64,000 nt of DNA. It comes from Hyalangium ruber (GTDB lineage Bacteria; Myxococcota; Myxococcia; Myxococcales; Myxococcaceae). This document shows, piece after piece, positions 36,270 to 45,698 of the stretch (the first letter of the stretch is position 1; each line of letters starts with the position of its first letter). The stretch is taken from the NCBI RefSeq assembly GCF_034259325.1, contig NZ_JAXIVS010000017.1, positions 1 through 64,000 on the forward strand, read 5' to 3'. The translations under genes and the position numbers were made by a program. The notes below the pieces were generated by a model, which made no database searches, was not told the origin of the DNA, and saw only the letters and a program-made list of their open reading frames with translations.

Positions 36270-36917
36270 CTACTTCTTGGGCACCTTCTCCCAGTCGGCC
36301 AGGAACTTCTTGATGCCGATGTCGGTGAGCGGGTGCTGGGCCAGCTGGTTGATGACGCTGAAGGGCAGCGTGGCCACGTCGGCGCCCATGCGCGCCGCCT
36401 GGAGCACATGGATGGGGTTGCGCACGCTGGCCACCAGCACCTGGGTGGTGAAGTCGTAGTTGCCGTAGATCTCGATGATGTGGGCGATGAGCTCCATGCC
36501 GTCCTGGGAGATGTCGTCCAGCCGGCCCACGAACGGGGAGACGTAGGTGGCGCCCGCCTTGGCGCACAGCAGGGCCTGGTTGGCGGAGAACACCAGCGTC
36601 ACGTTGGTGCGGATGCCCTCGGCAGTGAGCGCCTTGACGGCCTTCATGCCCTCGGTGCCCATGGGGATCTTCACCACGACGTTGTCGTGGATCTTCGCCA
36701 GGGTGCGGCCCTCCTTGATGAGCTCGGGGGCCTCCAGCGAGACGCACTCGGCGCTCACCGGTCCATCCACGATGGAGCAGATCTCCCGAATGGTCTCCTC
36801 CAGGCCGCGGCCCACCTTGGCCAGCAGCGAGGGGTTGGTGGTGACGCCGTCCACGCACCCCATCTCATACGCCTTGCGGATTTCTCCGATGTCCGCCGTG
36901 TCGATGAAGAACTTCAT
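36270..36917 (-). CDS. fsa: Fructose-6-phosphate aldolase / TalC-type transaldolase
   Basis: 215 aa, the short TalC/FSA class. Starts [16 protein letters not shown]; Schiff-base Lys83 in [30 protein letters not shown] and VLVASVRNP are conserved. It catalyses reversible formation of fructose-6-phosphate or transaldol exchange in the pentose-phosphate pathway. Divergent from kpsF, and a sugar-phosphate link between the two is possible. Confidence 0.93.
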   Translation of the reverse strand: MKFFIDTADIGEIRKAYEMGCVDGVTTNPSLLAKVGRGLEETIREICSIVDGPVSAECVSLEAPELIKEGRTLAKIHDNVVVKIPMGTEGMKAVKALTAEGIRTNVTLVFSANQALLCAKAGATYVSPFVGRLDDISQDGMELIAHIIEIYGNYDFTTQVLVASVRNPIHVLQAARMGADVATLPFSVINQLAQHPLTDIGIKKFLADWEKVPKK

Positions 36918-37061
36918 GTTGTCCCCTCTTGTGGGAAAACCTGCGCGAGCAGGGTGAACGTTTCCGGCCAGAGGACCGGGCGTGCGAGCGCGTAGTCGAT
37001 GCTCCGCACCGGGTCAAGGGTAGCGGCCCGCGGCGTTCCGAAGGTAGAAGAGCGGCGATCC

Positions 37062-38120
37062 ATGGCCCGCGCCCCCCGCTCCACCGCCAAGAAGCCCCGC
37101 CTCCGTGCCCTGCCCGGCCGTGACGCGGCCGTCTCCGCGCCGCCTCTTCCAGAGGAAGCCACGGCCAGCCTCGCTTATGCCCAGGGGGTGCTCGAGGCCG
37201 AGGCGCGGGCCATTCTGGGGCTGCGGCTGGGGGAGTCGTTCCTGCGGGCGCTCGCTCTGCTGCGTGGTTGCCAGGGGCAGGTGGTGGTGACGGGCATGGG
37301 CAAGGCGGGGCTGATCGGCCAGAAGCTGTCGGCGACGCTGGCCTCCACGGGCATCCGCTCGGTGTTCCTCCACCCCGCCGAGGCGGTGCATGGGGACCTG
37401 GGGCGGGTAAGCCGGGGGGATGTCATCCTCGCGCTGTCCAACAGCGGCGCCACGGAGGAGCTGCTGCGGCTGCTGCCCTCGTTCCGGCGGCTGGGGACGC
37501 CGGTGATTGCCCTCACGGGGGAGCCGGAGAGCGCGCTGGCGCGTGGCGCGGACGTGGTGCTGGGGATGGGGCGGATTGAGGAGGCGTGCCCGATGGGGCT
37601 GGTGCCCACCGCCTCGACGGCGGCGCTGCATGCGCTGGGGGATGCGCTGGCGATGACGCTGATGCGCTCGCGAAGCTTCGGCACGGAGGAGTACGCGCTG
37701 CTGCACCCGGGCGGGAAGATCGGGCGCTCGGTGCAGCGTGTCTTCGAGGTGATGCGCACGGGCTCGGCCAACCCGGTGGTGCGCGAGAGCGCGCGGTTGT
37801 CCGACGCGGTGGGGGTGATGACGAAGACGCCGGGCAGACCGGGGGCCACCAGCGTGGTGGACAAGGCCGGGCGGCTGGTGGGCATCTTCACGGACGGGGA
37901 TTTGCGCCGACTGGTGGAGGAAGGGCGCACGGACTTCACCCTGCCCATCCGCGAGGTGATGGGCCGCAGGCCTCGGTGCGTGACTCCGGAGACGCTGGTG
38001 CTCACGGCCGCGGCGCAGATGCGCGAGGCCCGGGTGGACCAGTTGCCGGTGGTGGACGCCGAGGGCCGCGCCGTGGGCCTGCTGGACGTGCAGGACCTGC
38101 TGGCCGCGCGGTTCCTGTAG
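37062..38120 (+). CDS. kpsF: KpsF/GutQ-type sugar-phosphate isomerase (SIS + CBS pair)
   Basis: 352 aa from the ATG at 37062; the open frame also allows 36999. An Arg/Lys-rich N-terminal extension (about 1-45) precedes the SIS domain (TGMGKAGLIGQKLSATLASTGI, HPAEAVHGDLGRV, ALSNSGATEELL) and two CBS domains in the C-terminal third. It makes D-arabinose-5-phosphate for Kdo/LPS synthesis. It ends 2 bp from the convergent stop of the next gene. Confidence 0.92.
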   Translation: MARAPRSTAKKPRLRALPGRDAAVSAPPLPEEATASLAYAQGVLEAEARAILGLRLGESFLRALALLRGCQGQVVVTGMGKAGLIGQKLSATLASTGIRSVFLHPAEAVHGDLGRVSRGDVILALSNSGATEELLRLLPSFRRLGTPVIALTGEPESALARGADVVLGMGRIEEACPMGLVPTASTAALHALGDALAMTLMRSRSFGTEEYALLHPGGKIGRSVQRVFEVMRTGSANPVVRESARLSDAVGVMTKTPGRPGATSVVDKAGRLVGIFTDGDLRRLVEEGRTDFTLPIREVMGRRPRCVTPETLVLTAAAQMREARVDQLPVVDAEGRAVGLLDVQDLLAARFL

Positions 38121-38122
38121 CC

Positions 38123-38863
38123 TCAGCTGGCCGTACCGAGGGCGCGGAACTCGGCGGCACCGTCCAGGAACTGCTGGATGGCGGCTTCATGGTCGCCATG
38201 GGCTGTGTGGAGAAACGAGTCCTCCCAGGCATGTCCCGGGGGGACACGGCCCGTGTCCTGAAGCCAGTGCTCGAAACGCGGGTATTCCTGGTCCTTCAGC
38301 CCCGCGAGGGAGAGGCATAGCCGGTAGCCATCGATGTAGCCGGCCATGAGTTCCACGCGTGCCTCGCCGATGTACATGAGGATGCGGCCCCCGCGGCGGA
38401 TTTCCAGCAACTCGTCCAACGTGGGCATGGGAGGCTGGGTGGGCTGGAGCGACGGCGGCTTGCCCAGGAGGCCGCGCTCCTCGCCATGCAAGGGTAAGGC
38501 CGCGAGTTCCTCCGGTGCCAGGTCGCGGAACTCCGCCACGAAGTCGAGGAACTTGGAGACCGCACGAAGGTGGTCGCCATCGCACTCGCGCAGGTATGCC
38601 GCCGCCCAGCCTTCCCCGGGCCACGCCTTCTTCACATCCCGGAGCCAGAGTCCGAACAGGTGGTCCTGCCCTTCATCCATTCCGAGCTGGTACGTGCATC
38701 GCCAGTACCCACCCATGAAGCACCTGAGCCGCCCCGCGTTCGGGAGGCCCATGTACAGATACGGTGGTGCCTGGCGCGTCCGCATGTCGTCGCGGATCCG
38801 CAGGAGCACTTCAACCAGGGTCGGTGGAGCCTTTGCCGCGGAAGGTGACGGTTCCTGGCTCAT
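38123..38863 (-). CDS. Hypothetical protein with a duplicated domain; putative immunity partner
   Basis: 246 aa, no signal peptide. It contains two copies of the same unit, roughly residues 14-115 and 148-242. Both have TL-x-E(L/V)L, then YMG/YIG, a Gly-Tyr pair (MGGYWRC / MAGYIDGYRL), an F-x-x-W-L segment (FGLWLRD / FEHWLQD), a G(D)H-x-x-A pair (DGDHLRAVSKFLDFVAEFRDL / HGDHEAAIQQFLDGAAEFRAL). The start codon overlaps the stop of the upstream secreted protein (ATGA), so the two are translationally coupled. That pairing suggests a cognate immunity protein; no family is recognised. Confidence 0.75.
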   Translation of the reverse strand: MSQEPSPSAAKAPPTLVEVLLRIRDDMRTRQAPPYLYMGLPNAGRLRCFMGGYWRCTYQLGMDEGQDHLFGLWLRDVKKAWPGEGWAAAYLRECDGDHLRAVSKFLDFVAEFRDLAPEELAALPLHGEERGLLGKPPSLQPTQPPMPTLDELLEIRRGGRILMYIGEARVELMAGYIDGYRLCLSLAGLKDQEYPRFEHWLQDTGRVPPGHAWEDSFLHTAHGDHEAAIQQFLDGAAEFRALGTAS

Positions 38864-39417
38864 GGGGACTCCACCACCTTCTCGACAATGGAAGTAAACG
38901 CGCCGAGCCGGCTCAGATAGTCGGCCCAGGGAAGCCCCGCAGCACCGGTATAGGCGTCGTAGGCGAACCCATTCATGCGGACCAGGACGTGGAGCCCCGC
39001 GTCCGCAACACGTGCGTCTTTGCCATTCTCCAGCCGAAAAACGATGTCGACATACACCCGCCTGTTCGAGACCTGAGTCGTGAGTTCCACGTATTCAGGC
39101 CTGCCGCCCAGGCGGGAGAAAGCAACGTGGAGGCTCCGCGCCACCTCCTGGCAAGCCCCTGGCACCTGTTTGCTCGTGTCGAAAGCCGTCTTGAGGCCCG
39201 AGAGCCACAATGGCGCCTTGAGCCCCGTGGCGACCTCGTAAGCCCGGATGGCTTCCACGAGCTCGCCGCGCGCTAGGTGCGCGAGCACCTTCGCTCGCGC
39301 GGAGTCCGTGATGCCCTGCACCTGCGACACAACAAGGCCTGGCACGGATGCGTGGGCCGAGGGCAGGACCACCAGACAGAGCACCAGCAACCACCCTGGG
39401 GCGCGCAGATGGAGCAT
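38860..39417 (-). CDS. Secreted papain-fold toxin-like protein
   Basis: 185 aa. Sec signal (1-24) ends at AHA. The C-terminal half has a papain-like arrangement: Cys89 in GACQEVARSLHVAFSRLGG, His143 in GLHVLVRMNG and Asp154 in FAYDAYTG, the order and spacing of papain-fold toxin (Tox-PL-like) effectors. The middle (about 25-85) is helical. It overlaps a downstream gene with a duplicated domain. Alternatives: a peptidase-like enzyme or transglutaminase-like protein. The active-site reading is an inference from spacing. Confidence 0.55.
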   Translation of the reverse strand: MLHLRAPGWLLVLCLVVLPSAHASVPGLVVSQVQGITDSARAKVLAHLARGELVEAIRAYEVATGLKAPLWLSGLKTAFDTSKQVPGACQEVARSLHVAFSRLGGRPEYVELTTQVSNRRVYVDIVFRLENGKDARVADAGLHVLVRMNGFAYDAYTGAAGLPWADYLSRLGAFTSIVEKVVESP

Positions 39418-39471
39418 CCACAGAGACTAGCACCGCATGCCTCGGCACGCGGGGTGCAGTGGCCCTCCTTC

Positions 39472-39705
39472 ATGGACACCATGAAGCACTTGGCGCTGGC
39501 TCAGCGCCTGGAAGAGGCAGAGGTTGCAGTGCAGCAGGCGTACGCGGAGCTGGACGGGAGTCCCACCGCGTGGACTGTGCTGGAGTCCGCCCGACGGAAC
39601 TACCGCGAGGCCGAGGCCGACGCCGTAGTCCTCCTGGGCGCCCAGGACGCCCTGGCCCTCGTAGAGAGCCGCCTGTCTCCGGCGGCGTTCTGGCTCTTGA
39701 GCTAG
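39472..39705 (+). CDS. Small helical hypothetical protein
   Basis: 77 aa from the ATG at 39472 (MDTMKHLALAQRLEEAEV). Composition is Ala/Glu/Leu-rich and amphipathic, predicted as a helical bundle or coiled coil with no Cys and no membrane segment. The upstream part of the frame is antisense to the toxin-like gene. No family recognised. The next gene is convergent (13 bp). Confidence 0.5.
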   Translation: MDTMKHLALAQRLEEAEVAVQQAYAELDGSPTAWTVLESARRNYREAEADAVVLLGAQDALALVESRLSPAAFWLLS

Positions 39706-39718
39706 AAAGTGGGCCCGA

Positions 39719-41188
39719 CTACTGGCCCGCCTTCGCCTGCAGCGCCGCCTTGTTCGGATAGTCTGGCACCGTGGACAGCAGCTTCGCCCACAGCGCCTTG
39801 GCGCCCTTCGCGTCGCCCTTGGCCTGCAACGTGTCGCCCAGCTTCTCCACCGCCGCCGCGTCCGAGTTCACCGCCACGCCCCAGATGCGATCGCCCATCG
39901 GCCGCCCCAGCCCCACCATCGCCCACGCCATGCCCGCCTTCGCCCGGCCGTTGTTCGGCTGGAAGGGCACCACGCGCCGGTACACCCCCAGCGCATCCTC
40001 ATAGCGCCCGCGCGCCAGGTGCTCCTCGCCCTCTTCCACAAGCTTCGCCAGCCCCGCTTCCAGCTCGGGCGTGCGCTCGGTGTTCTCGACGGCGTCGATC
40101 ATCTCCTGCGTCAGCACCGGCATCCCATCCTTGCCCGTGCCTCCCGCCGGCTGTCCCGTCGCTCCCGCCATGGGCCCACCCATGCCGGCCGGCCCACCGG
40201 CCGCCATCGGCTGGGAACGACGGATGCGCCGCTCCTCCGCGCGCGCCAGCTTCCACTTCTCCCGTCCGCCCGCCTTCGCCGTCTCCTCGGCGAACTGGCT
40301 CAGCTGCCGCGCCAGCCCCGCCCGAGGCGAGTCCGGATGCACCGCCAGCAGCGCCTCGAAGCCGTCGTGCGCCGCCTGCAGAGCCTTCACGTCCTCGCCC
40401 TTCGTCTCGTACAGCACCGCCGAGCGCGAGAAGAGCGCCTCCTCGTTCGTTGGCGCCACCTCCAGCACTCGCCCGTACACCAGCAGCGCGCCCTCCGTGT
40501 CGCCCGTCAGGTAGAGCGCATTGCCACGCAGCAGCTCCACGTCCAGCACCGGCTCCAGCGCCGCTCGCGCGCAAGCCACCGCGCCCGCGGTGTCACCCTT
40601 CTTCGCGCGCTCCTCGGCCACCTTCCCCATCGCCTCCACCGCCGTCTCCGGGGTGAAGCCGCAGCCGGCCTCCTCCGCGGTCGGCACGGCCTGCTTGCCC
40701 AGCTTCTTGCGCTGCTCGAGGTACAGCTTGCGCGTGGCGATCGCCTTCTCCTCCGCCTGGAGGAAGTACGGCACCGCGTCCGCCGTCCGGCCGTTGGTGT
40801 AGTAGAGCTTGCCCAGCGAGGAGGCGATCTCGAACGTCTTGTCCCGCTTGCGCAGTCCCTCCGTGGAGTCGAGCTGCTTGAGCAGCTCCTCGGCGGTGGG
40901 CGGCGCCCTCCCCGTCCCGGACATGGGCGGGTGCCCCTGCGGCATCGCCCCCGTCTCGGAGGGCGTGGCCCCCTCGCTCCCCGTCATGGGGGGATGGCCC
41001 TCGGGCAGGCCATTCGAGCCCGCCCCCGAGCCCGTCATCGGCGGGTGCCCTTCGGGCATGCCGTTCGAGGCGCCAGGCAACGCGGGCGAAGCCTGGGTCC
41101 CTGGAGGAACAGGCGGGTGGTTGGGAGGAAGGTTGGAGGGCTGCGCGGCAAGCAGGGCCGCGGTCGCGAAGGCCAGGGAGAGGGTCAT
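39719..41188 (-). CDS. TPR protein with a GHPPM repeat (CcmH/CycH-like)
   Basis: 489 aa from the ATG at 41188, in ATGA overlap with folK. Signal-like N-terminus (1-18, ATAALLAAQPS). Residues about 20-75 have three tandem copies of G(M/L)P(E/Q)GHPPM(T/S)G, a His-Pro-Pro motif seen in cytochrome-c-biogenesis TPR proteins. About six TPR-like helical pairs follow (LGKLYYTNGRTADAVPYFLQ, GNALYLTGDTEGALLVYGRV, RGRYEDALGVYRRV). Last gene of the operon. Its role is unclear: scaffold or heme-export related. Confidence 0.75.
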   Translation of the reverse strand: MTLSLAFATAALLAAQPSNLPPNHPPVPPGTQASPALPGASNGMPEGHPPMTGSGAGSNGLPEGHPPMTGSEGATPSETGAMPQGHPPMSGTGRAPPTAEELLKQLDSTEGLRKRDKTFEIASSLGKLYYTNGRTADAVPYFLQAEEKAIATRKLYLEQRKKLGKQAVPTAEEAGCGFTPETAVEAMGKVAEERAKKGDTAGAVACARAALEPVLDVELLRGNALYLTGDTEGALLVYGRVLEVAPTNEEALFSRSAVLYETKGEDVKALQAAHDGFEALLAVHPDSPRAGLARQLSQFAEETAKAGGREKWKLARAEERRIRRSQPMAAGGPAGMGGPMAGATGQPAGGTGKDGMPVLTQEMIDAVENTERTPELEAGLAKLVEEGEEHLARGRYEDALGVYRRVVPFQPNNGRAKAGMAWAMVGLGRPMGDRIWGVAVNSDAAAVEKLGDTLQAKGDAKGAKALWAKLLSTVPDYPNKAALQAKAGQ

Positions 41189-41712
41189 GACTCGGTCACC
41201 AGGGGGCTCGCCTCCGGCCATTGGGTGGCCACGAGCCTGCGGACGTCCTGCGGGGCGAGGTGGGAGAGCAGCTCCTTCACCGTCACGCGCAAGACTGGGT
41301 GTTGCAGTTCCGGGGCGAGCTCCACCAGCGGCTCGAGGGCGAAGCGGCGCTTGTGCAGTTCCAGGTGCGGCACCTGGAGGTTGGCATCCGCCACCACTTC
41401 GCCATCCCAGAGAAGAATGTCCAGATCGATGGGCCGAGGCCCCCACCGCACTCCCGAGCGCTGGCGGCCCAGGTCCTGCTCGATGCGCTGGAGGATGGTC
41501 AGCAGCCGCTGCGGAGGCAGGCCACAGTCCAGGGCCACCACGGCGTTGAGGTAGCGCGGCTGGGAAGGACCCACCGGCGCGCTATCGAATAAAGAGGAAC
41601 AGCGCAGCACGGCCACCGCGTCGATGCGCGACAGCGCTTGAAGGGCGGCCACGAGGTGGCCCTCGCGGTCTCCCTCGTTGGATCCCAGACCGACGTAGAC
41701 GTTGGCGCTCAC
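41185..41712 (-). CDS. folK: 2-amino-4-hydroxy-6-hydroxymethyldihydropteridine pyrophosphokinase
   Basis: 175 aa. HPPK of folate biosynthesis: transfers pyrophosphate from ATP to the pterin. Motifs: VYVGLGSNEGDREG at the start, APVGPSQPRYLNAVV, and the Mg-binding signature RWGPRPIDLDILLWDG followed by VPHLELHKRRFALEPL. It overlaps both neighbours by four bases (ATGA at each end), a sign of a tightly coupled operon. Confidence 0.96.
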   Translation of the reverse strand: MSANVYVGLGSNEGDREGHLVAALQALSRIDAVAVLRCSSLFDSAPVGPSQPRYLNAVVALDCGLPPQRLLTILQRIEQDLGRQRSGVRWGPRPIDLDILLWDGEVVADANLQVPHLELHKRRFALEPLVELAPELQHPVLRVTVKELLSHLAPQDVRRLVATQWPEASPLVTES

Positions 41713-42479
41713 GGCTCCATCTCAACCGGATTGGCCAGGGTTCCGATTCCCTCGATCTCCACTTCCACCGTATCCCCGGCCGCCAGCTTCCCCACCCCGG
41801 AGGGGGTACCCGTGCTTATCAGGTCCCCAGGCAGGAGCGTCATGATGTGGGAGATGAAGGATACCAGCGCCGCCGGCCCGAAGATCATGTCGGAGGTGCG
41901 GCTGTCCTGTCGCACCTCGCCATTGACGCGGCAGAGAATCCGCAGGTCCGCCGGAGACAGCCCCGTCACGGCCCACGGCCCGGCGCAGGCGAAGGTGTCG
42001 TAGCTCTTGGCGCGGGTGTGCTGCACCTCGCGGCGCTGGATGTCGCGCGCCGTCACGTCGTTGATGCAGGTGAGCCCCCAGATGGCGCGCGCGGCGGTGG
42101 CCTCGTCCACGTTCTTCAGGCGCTCGCCGATGACGAGCCCCAGCTCCGCCTCGTAATGCACCTCCTGACTCGCCTTGGGGATACGGATGGGCGAGCGCGG
42201 CGCGTTGAGCGCGGTGGAGGGCTTCATGAAGATGAGGGGCTCGGGCGGCACCGGCTTGCCCATCTCCTCGGCGTGCTTGCGGTAGTTCTGCCCGATGCAC
42301 ACCACCTTCGAGGCCTCGGAGGGCACCATCAGGCTGACCAGGCTCAGCGCGCGTCGCAGCCCCGTCTCCTTGCCACCCGCCCACGGCGCGGCGTTGAGCA
42401 CGACGACTTCATTGCCTTCGATGCGGCCGTGCTGCGCGCGGCCCTCGTGGAAGAAGCGGCAGTAGCGTGTAGCGCTCAT
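41709..42479 (-). CDS. Fumarylacetoacetate hydrolase family protein
   Basis: 256 aa from the ATG at 42479. Contains the FAH fold with SKVVCIGQNYRKHAEEMG, FMKPSTAL, the metal-binding Glu residues in HYEAELGLVIGE, CINDVTARDIQ, and GDLISTGTPSGVG. Members are acylpyruvate or 2-oxo-hept-3-ene-dioate hydrolases; the substrate is unknown. It follows dapB with a 1-bp gap and overlaps folK. Confidence 0.93.
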   Translation of the reverse strand: MSATRYCRFFHEGRAQHGRIEGNEVVVLNAAPWAGGKETGLRRALSLVSLMVPSEASKVVCIGQNYRKHAEEMGKPVPPEPLIFMKPSTALNAPRSPIRIPKASQEVHYEAELGLVIGERLKNVDEATAARAIWGLTCINDVTARDIQRREVQHTRAKSYDTFACAGPWAVTGLSPADLRILCRVNGEVRQDSRTSDMIFGPAALVSFISHIMTLLPGDLISTGTPSGVGKLAAGDTVEVEIEGIGTLANPVEMEP

Positions 42480-42480
42480 T

Positions 42481-43293
42481 TCACGTCCTCTTGAAGCCGA
42501 GCACGTCGGCCATGTCGTAGAGCCCCGGGCGCTGCGCCACCACCCAGCCCGCCGCCCGGAGCGCCCCCTTGGCGAACTGATCCCGGCTGGTGGCCCGGTG
42601 GGTGAGCTCCACACGCTCGCCCTCGCCGAAGAAGTAGACGGTGTGCTCACCCACCACATCACCGCCGCGAAGCGCCTGCACGCCGATCTCCTTCTGCGTG
42701 CGCGCCCCCACCGCCCCCTCCCGCGCCAGCACGAAGTCTTCCTTCGTGCGCCCCAGCGCTGAGGCGAGCACCTCCGCCAGCCGCAGCGCGGTGCCGGAGG
42801 GCGCATCCTTCTTCATCCGGTGGTGCGCCTCCAGCACCTCCACGTCGAAGCCCTCGCCCAACACCCGCGCCAGCTCCGAGGCCACCTGGATGACGACGTT
42901 GACGCCCACCGAGGTGTTGGGCGCGAGCACCACCGGAATGGAGCGAGCGCACGCGGCCACCACCTCGCGCGCCTGCGAAGTGAAGCCCGTGGAGCCGATC
43001 ACCATCGGCACCCCACGCATCGCGCACAGCCGCGCGTGGTGAACGCTCGCCTCCGCGCCGGTGAAGTCGATGACCACCTGCGCGTCCGCCTCGAGCGCCC
43101 GATCCAGCTCATCCACCACCACCAGCCCCATCGGCTCGCCCTGGCGCGCGGCCACCGCCGCGTCCTGCCCCACCGAGGGGCTGCCGGGCCGTACCGTGGC
43201 GCCCACGACGGAGAACCCCGAGGTGGCGCGCGCAAGCCGCAGCAGCGTGCCGCCCATGCGGCCGGTGACACCGGTGATGACTGTACGCAGCAT
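42481..43293 (-). CDS. dapB: 4-hydroxy-tetrahydrodipicolinate reductase
   Basis: 270 aa from the ATG at 43293. Rossmann motif [39 protein letters not shown], and the signature [16 protein letters not shown] with catalytic His and Lys. NAD(P)H-dependent second step of the DAP branch from dapA product. It sits between dapA (29 bp) and the FAH gene. Confidence 0.97.
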   Translation of the reverse strand: MLRTVITGVTGRMGGTLLRLARATSGFSVVGATVRPGSPSVGQDAAVAARQGEPMGLVVVDELDRALEADAQVVIDFTGAEASVHHARLCAMRGVPMVIGSTGFTSQAREVVAACARSIPVVLAPNTSVGVNVVIQVASELARVLGEGFDVEVLEAHHRMKKDAPSGTALRLAEVLASALGRTKEDFVLAREGAVGARTQKEIGVQALRGGDVVGEHTVYFFGEGERVELTHRATSRDQFAKGALRAAGWVVAQRPGLYDMADVLGFKRT

Positions 43294-43322
43294 CGAAGGA
43301 TTCCTCGGCGGAGGGGGCTTGC

Positions 43323-44204
43323 TCACAGCAGGTTCAGGTGCGACAGCTCCTCCCGGAGCCGCGCCGCGTTTGGCTCCGTCATCGGCGTCATCGGCAGGCG
43401 GATCTCCGGGCCGAAGACGCCCATCAGGTGCAGCGCCCACTTCACCGGGATGGGGTTGGACTCGATGAAGAGCAGCCGGTGCAGGTTGTTCATCCGCACC
43501 TGGAGCTCGCGCGCCTTGGCCAGCTCTCCCGCCCGCGCCGTCGCCACCAGGTCCGCCATCATCCGCGGCGCCACGTTGGCGGACACCGACACCACGCCCT
43601 TGCCGCCGCAGGCGATGAAGGGCAGCACCGTGAAGTCATCTCCCGACAGCAGCGTAATGCGCTCGCCGCACTTCTCCACCAGGTCCACCGCGCGAGCCAT
43701 GTTCCCCGTGGCCTCCTTGAGGGCCACCACCTCGGGGATGTCCGCCATCCACATCAACGTCTCGGGCAGCAGGTCCACGCCCGTGCGACCTGGGACGTTG
43801 TAGGCGATGATCGGAAAGCCAGGGTGCGCGCGGGCAAGGGCCCGGTAGTGCTGCAGCAGGCCCGACTGCGTGGGCTTGTTGTAGTAGGGCGTGACGATGA
43901 GCGCGCCGTCCGCGCCCTGCTCGCGCACGGCCTTCATCGACTCGATCGTCTCCGCCGTGCTGTTGGAGCCCGCCCCCGCCACCACGGAGACCCGTCCGCG
44001 CGCCGCCTCCACCGCCACCTTCACCGTGCGGGCGCGCTCCTCCGCCGTCAGCGTCACCGCTTCACCCGTGGTGCCGATGGGCAGAATCACACTCGTGCCG
44101 CCGGCGATCTGCCGCTCGATGAGCGCTCGGTAGGCCTCTTCGTCGAGCTTCCCATCCCGGAAGGGGGTGGCAAGCGCCGTCATGGAGCCTTCGAAGGTCT
44201 TCAT
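43323..44204 (-). CDS. dapA: 4-hydroxy-tetrahydrodipicolinate synthase
   Basis: 293 aa. TIM-barrel aldolase that condenses pyruvate with aspartate semialdehyde. Motifs: [33 protein letters not shown] (Tyr135) and the Schiff-base Lys163 in [10 protein letters not shown]. The C-terminal [14 protein letters not shown] is typical. 16 bp downstream of lysA. Confidence 0.97.
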   Translation of the reverse strand: MKTFEGSMTALATPFRDGKLDEEAYRALIERQIAGGTSVILPIGTTGEAVTLTAEERARTVKVAVEAARGRVSVVAGAGSNSTAETIESMKAVREQGADGALIVTPYYNKPTQSGLLQHYRALARAHPGFPIIAYNVPGRTGVDLLPETLMWMADIPEVVALKEATGNMARAVDLVEKCGERITLLSGDDFTVLPFIACGGKGVVSVSANVAPRMMADLVATARAGELAKARELQVRMNNLHRLLFIESNPIPVKWALHLMGVFGPEIRLPMTPMTEPNAARLREELSHLNLL

Positions 44205-44220
44205 GGCGCCGCTTATACGT

Positions 44221-45468
44221 TCAGGCCCGCTCGCCGCGCCAGAGATCCTCGGGCTTCTCCCGCTCGCGCACCACCCGCCACGCCTCCCCGTTAACCATCA
44301 CCTCGGCCGGCCGGGCACGCGAGTTGTAATTGGAAGCCATGCTCATCCCGTAAGCCCCGGCGCTCATCACCGCGTACAGCTCGCCCTGCCCCGGCAGCAC
44401 CAGCGGGCGCGCCCGGGCCAGCACGTCGCTGGACTCGCACACCGGCCCCACCACGTCCACCTCGACGGCCTTGCCCCGCCGCTTCACCACGGGCTGCAGG
44501 GCGTGGTGCGCCTCGTAGAGCGCCGGGCGGATGAGATCGTTCATCCCCACGTCCACCACCACGAACTGCTTGGTGGGCGTCTGCTTGCGGTACAGCACCC
44601 GGGTGAGCAGCACCCCGGCGTTGCCCACCAGCACCCGCCCCGGCTCGAGGATGAGGGTGGCGCCGGTACCCTCCACCGCCTTGAGCACGGTGCTCGCGTA
44701 CTCCTGGGGCGAGGGCGGAGTCTCGTCCGCGTAGGTGATTCCCAGGCCGCCGCCGATGTCCAGGTACTCCAGCGGATGGCCCTGCTCGCGCAGCTCGCTG
44801 TAGAGCCCCGCCACCTTGGAGAGCGCCGCGCGCATGGGCGAGGCCTGGGTGAGCTGCGAGCCGATGTGGCAGTCCAGGCCCACCGCCTTCAGGCCCTTCA
44901 TCTTCCGGGCGCGGGCGTAGAGGGCCACCGCCTCCTCGAAGGGCACGCCGAACTTGGACGTCTTCAGGCCCGTGGCGATGTACCGGTGGGTGCGCGCGTC
45001 CACGTCCGGGTTGACGCGCAGTGCGAACGGGGCGCGGCGCTTGAGCCGGCGGCCCACCGCGTCGAGCACCTCCAGCTCCTCGGCGCTCTCCACGTTGAAC
45101 ATGAGGATGCCGGCGTCCAGCGCCTGCTCCATCTCCTCGGGCGTCTTGCCCACCCCGGCGAACACCGCCTTCGCCACGTCCCCGCCAGCCTGCCGCACGC
45201 GGGCCAGCTCGCCACCGGAGACGATGTCGAAGCCACTGCCCTGCTCGGCGAACAGCCGCAGCACCGCCAGGGTGCTGTTGGCCTTCACCGAGTAGCAGAT
45301 GAGGTGCGGGCGCGAGTACGCCGAGAAGGCCTCCGTCACCACCTGGAAGTGCCGGGTGAGCGTGGCGGCGGAGTACACGTAGGTGGGCGTGCCCACCGCG
45401 TCGGCGATGGCGGCCAGCGGAACGTCTTCCGCGTGCAGCGCGCCACGCCGGTAGTTGAAGTGGTTCAC
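44221..45468 (-). CDS. lysA: Diaminopimelate decarboxylase
   Basis: 415 aa. PLP enzyme, last step of lysine synthesis from meso-DAP. YSVKANSTLAV carries the PLP Lys; HIGSQLTQ, YLDIGGGLGITY, LEPGRVLVGNAGVL and GPVCESSDVLAR are diagnostic of LysA. Start codon overlaps the stop of the upstream lptM-like gene (ATGA). Confidence 0.97.
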   Translation of the reverse strand: MNHFNYRRGALHAEDVPLAAIADAVGTPTYVYSAATLTRHFQVVTEAFSAYSRPHLICYSVKANSTLAVLRLFAEQGSGFDIVSGGELARVRQAGGDVAKAVFAGVGKTPEEMEQALDAGILMFNVESAEELEVLDAVGRRLKRRAPFALRVNPDVDARTHRYIATGLKTSKFGVPFEEAVALYARARKMKGLKAVGLDCHIGSQLTQASPMRAALSKVAGLYSELREQGHPLEYLDIGGGLGITYADETPPSPQEYASTVLKAVEGTGATLILEPGRVLVGNAGVLLTRVLYRKQTPTKQFVVVDVGMNDLIRPALYEAHHALQPVVKRRGKAVEVDVVGPVCESSDVLARARPLVLPGQGELYAVMSAGAYGMSMASNYNSRARPAEVMVNGEAWRVVREREKPEDLWRGERA

Positions 45469-45689
45469 AGTCCTGCGTCCGGCGAGGAGCCCGGGGCAGC
45501 GGGCTCGTGAGGGTTGCGCGGAGGCTCCAGCGGCGGGCGCGGCTCCGCCGGGGGCGGCGGCTGCGGCGCGGTCTCCGAGGGGGGAGGCGGCGGAGGCTCC
45601 GGCGGACGAGGGGGGCCCTTGATGCCACAGGCCACCCCCAGGAGCAGCAGCCCCGTGAGCACGACGAGGCCGCGAGAGAGGCGGAGCAT
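45465..45689 (-). CDS. lptM: LptM-like (YifL) small lipoprotein
   Basis: 74 aa. Signal ends in lipobox GVAC followed by GIKGPPRPP, the CGxKGPL-type start of LptM/YifL lipoproteins, which assist LptD oxidation in the LPS translocon of enterobacteria. The tail is nearly all Pro, Glu and Ser and probably spans the periplasm. In E. coli yifL also lies beside a DAP gene (dapF), so the neighbourhood agrees. It overlaps lysA by four bases. Confidence 0.75.
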   Translation of the reverse strand: MLRLSRGLVVLTGLLLLGVACGIKGPPRPPEPPPPPPSETAPQPPPPAEPRPPLEPPRNPHEPAAPGSSPDAGL

Positions 45690-45698
45690 GCGCGCGGC

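Noticed and set aside
32728-36858. Long open frame of 1,376 codons on the minus strand
   Set aside because: Only its last 378 codons are the acyl-CoA dehydrogenase; the rest is antisense to the Ig-like lipoprotein gene and its composition is His/Arg/Gly-rich.
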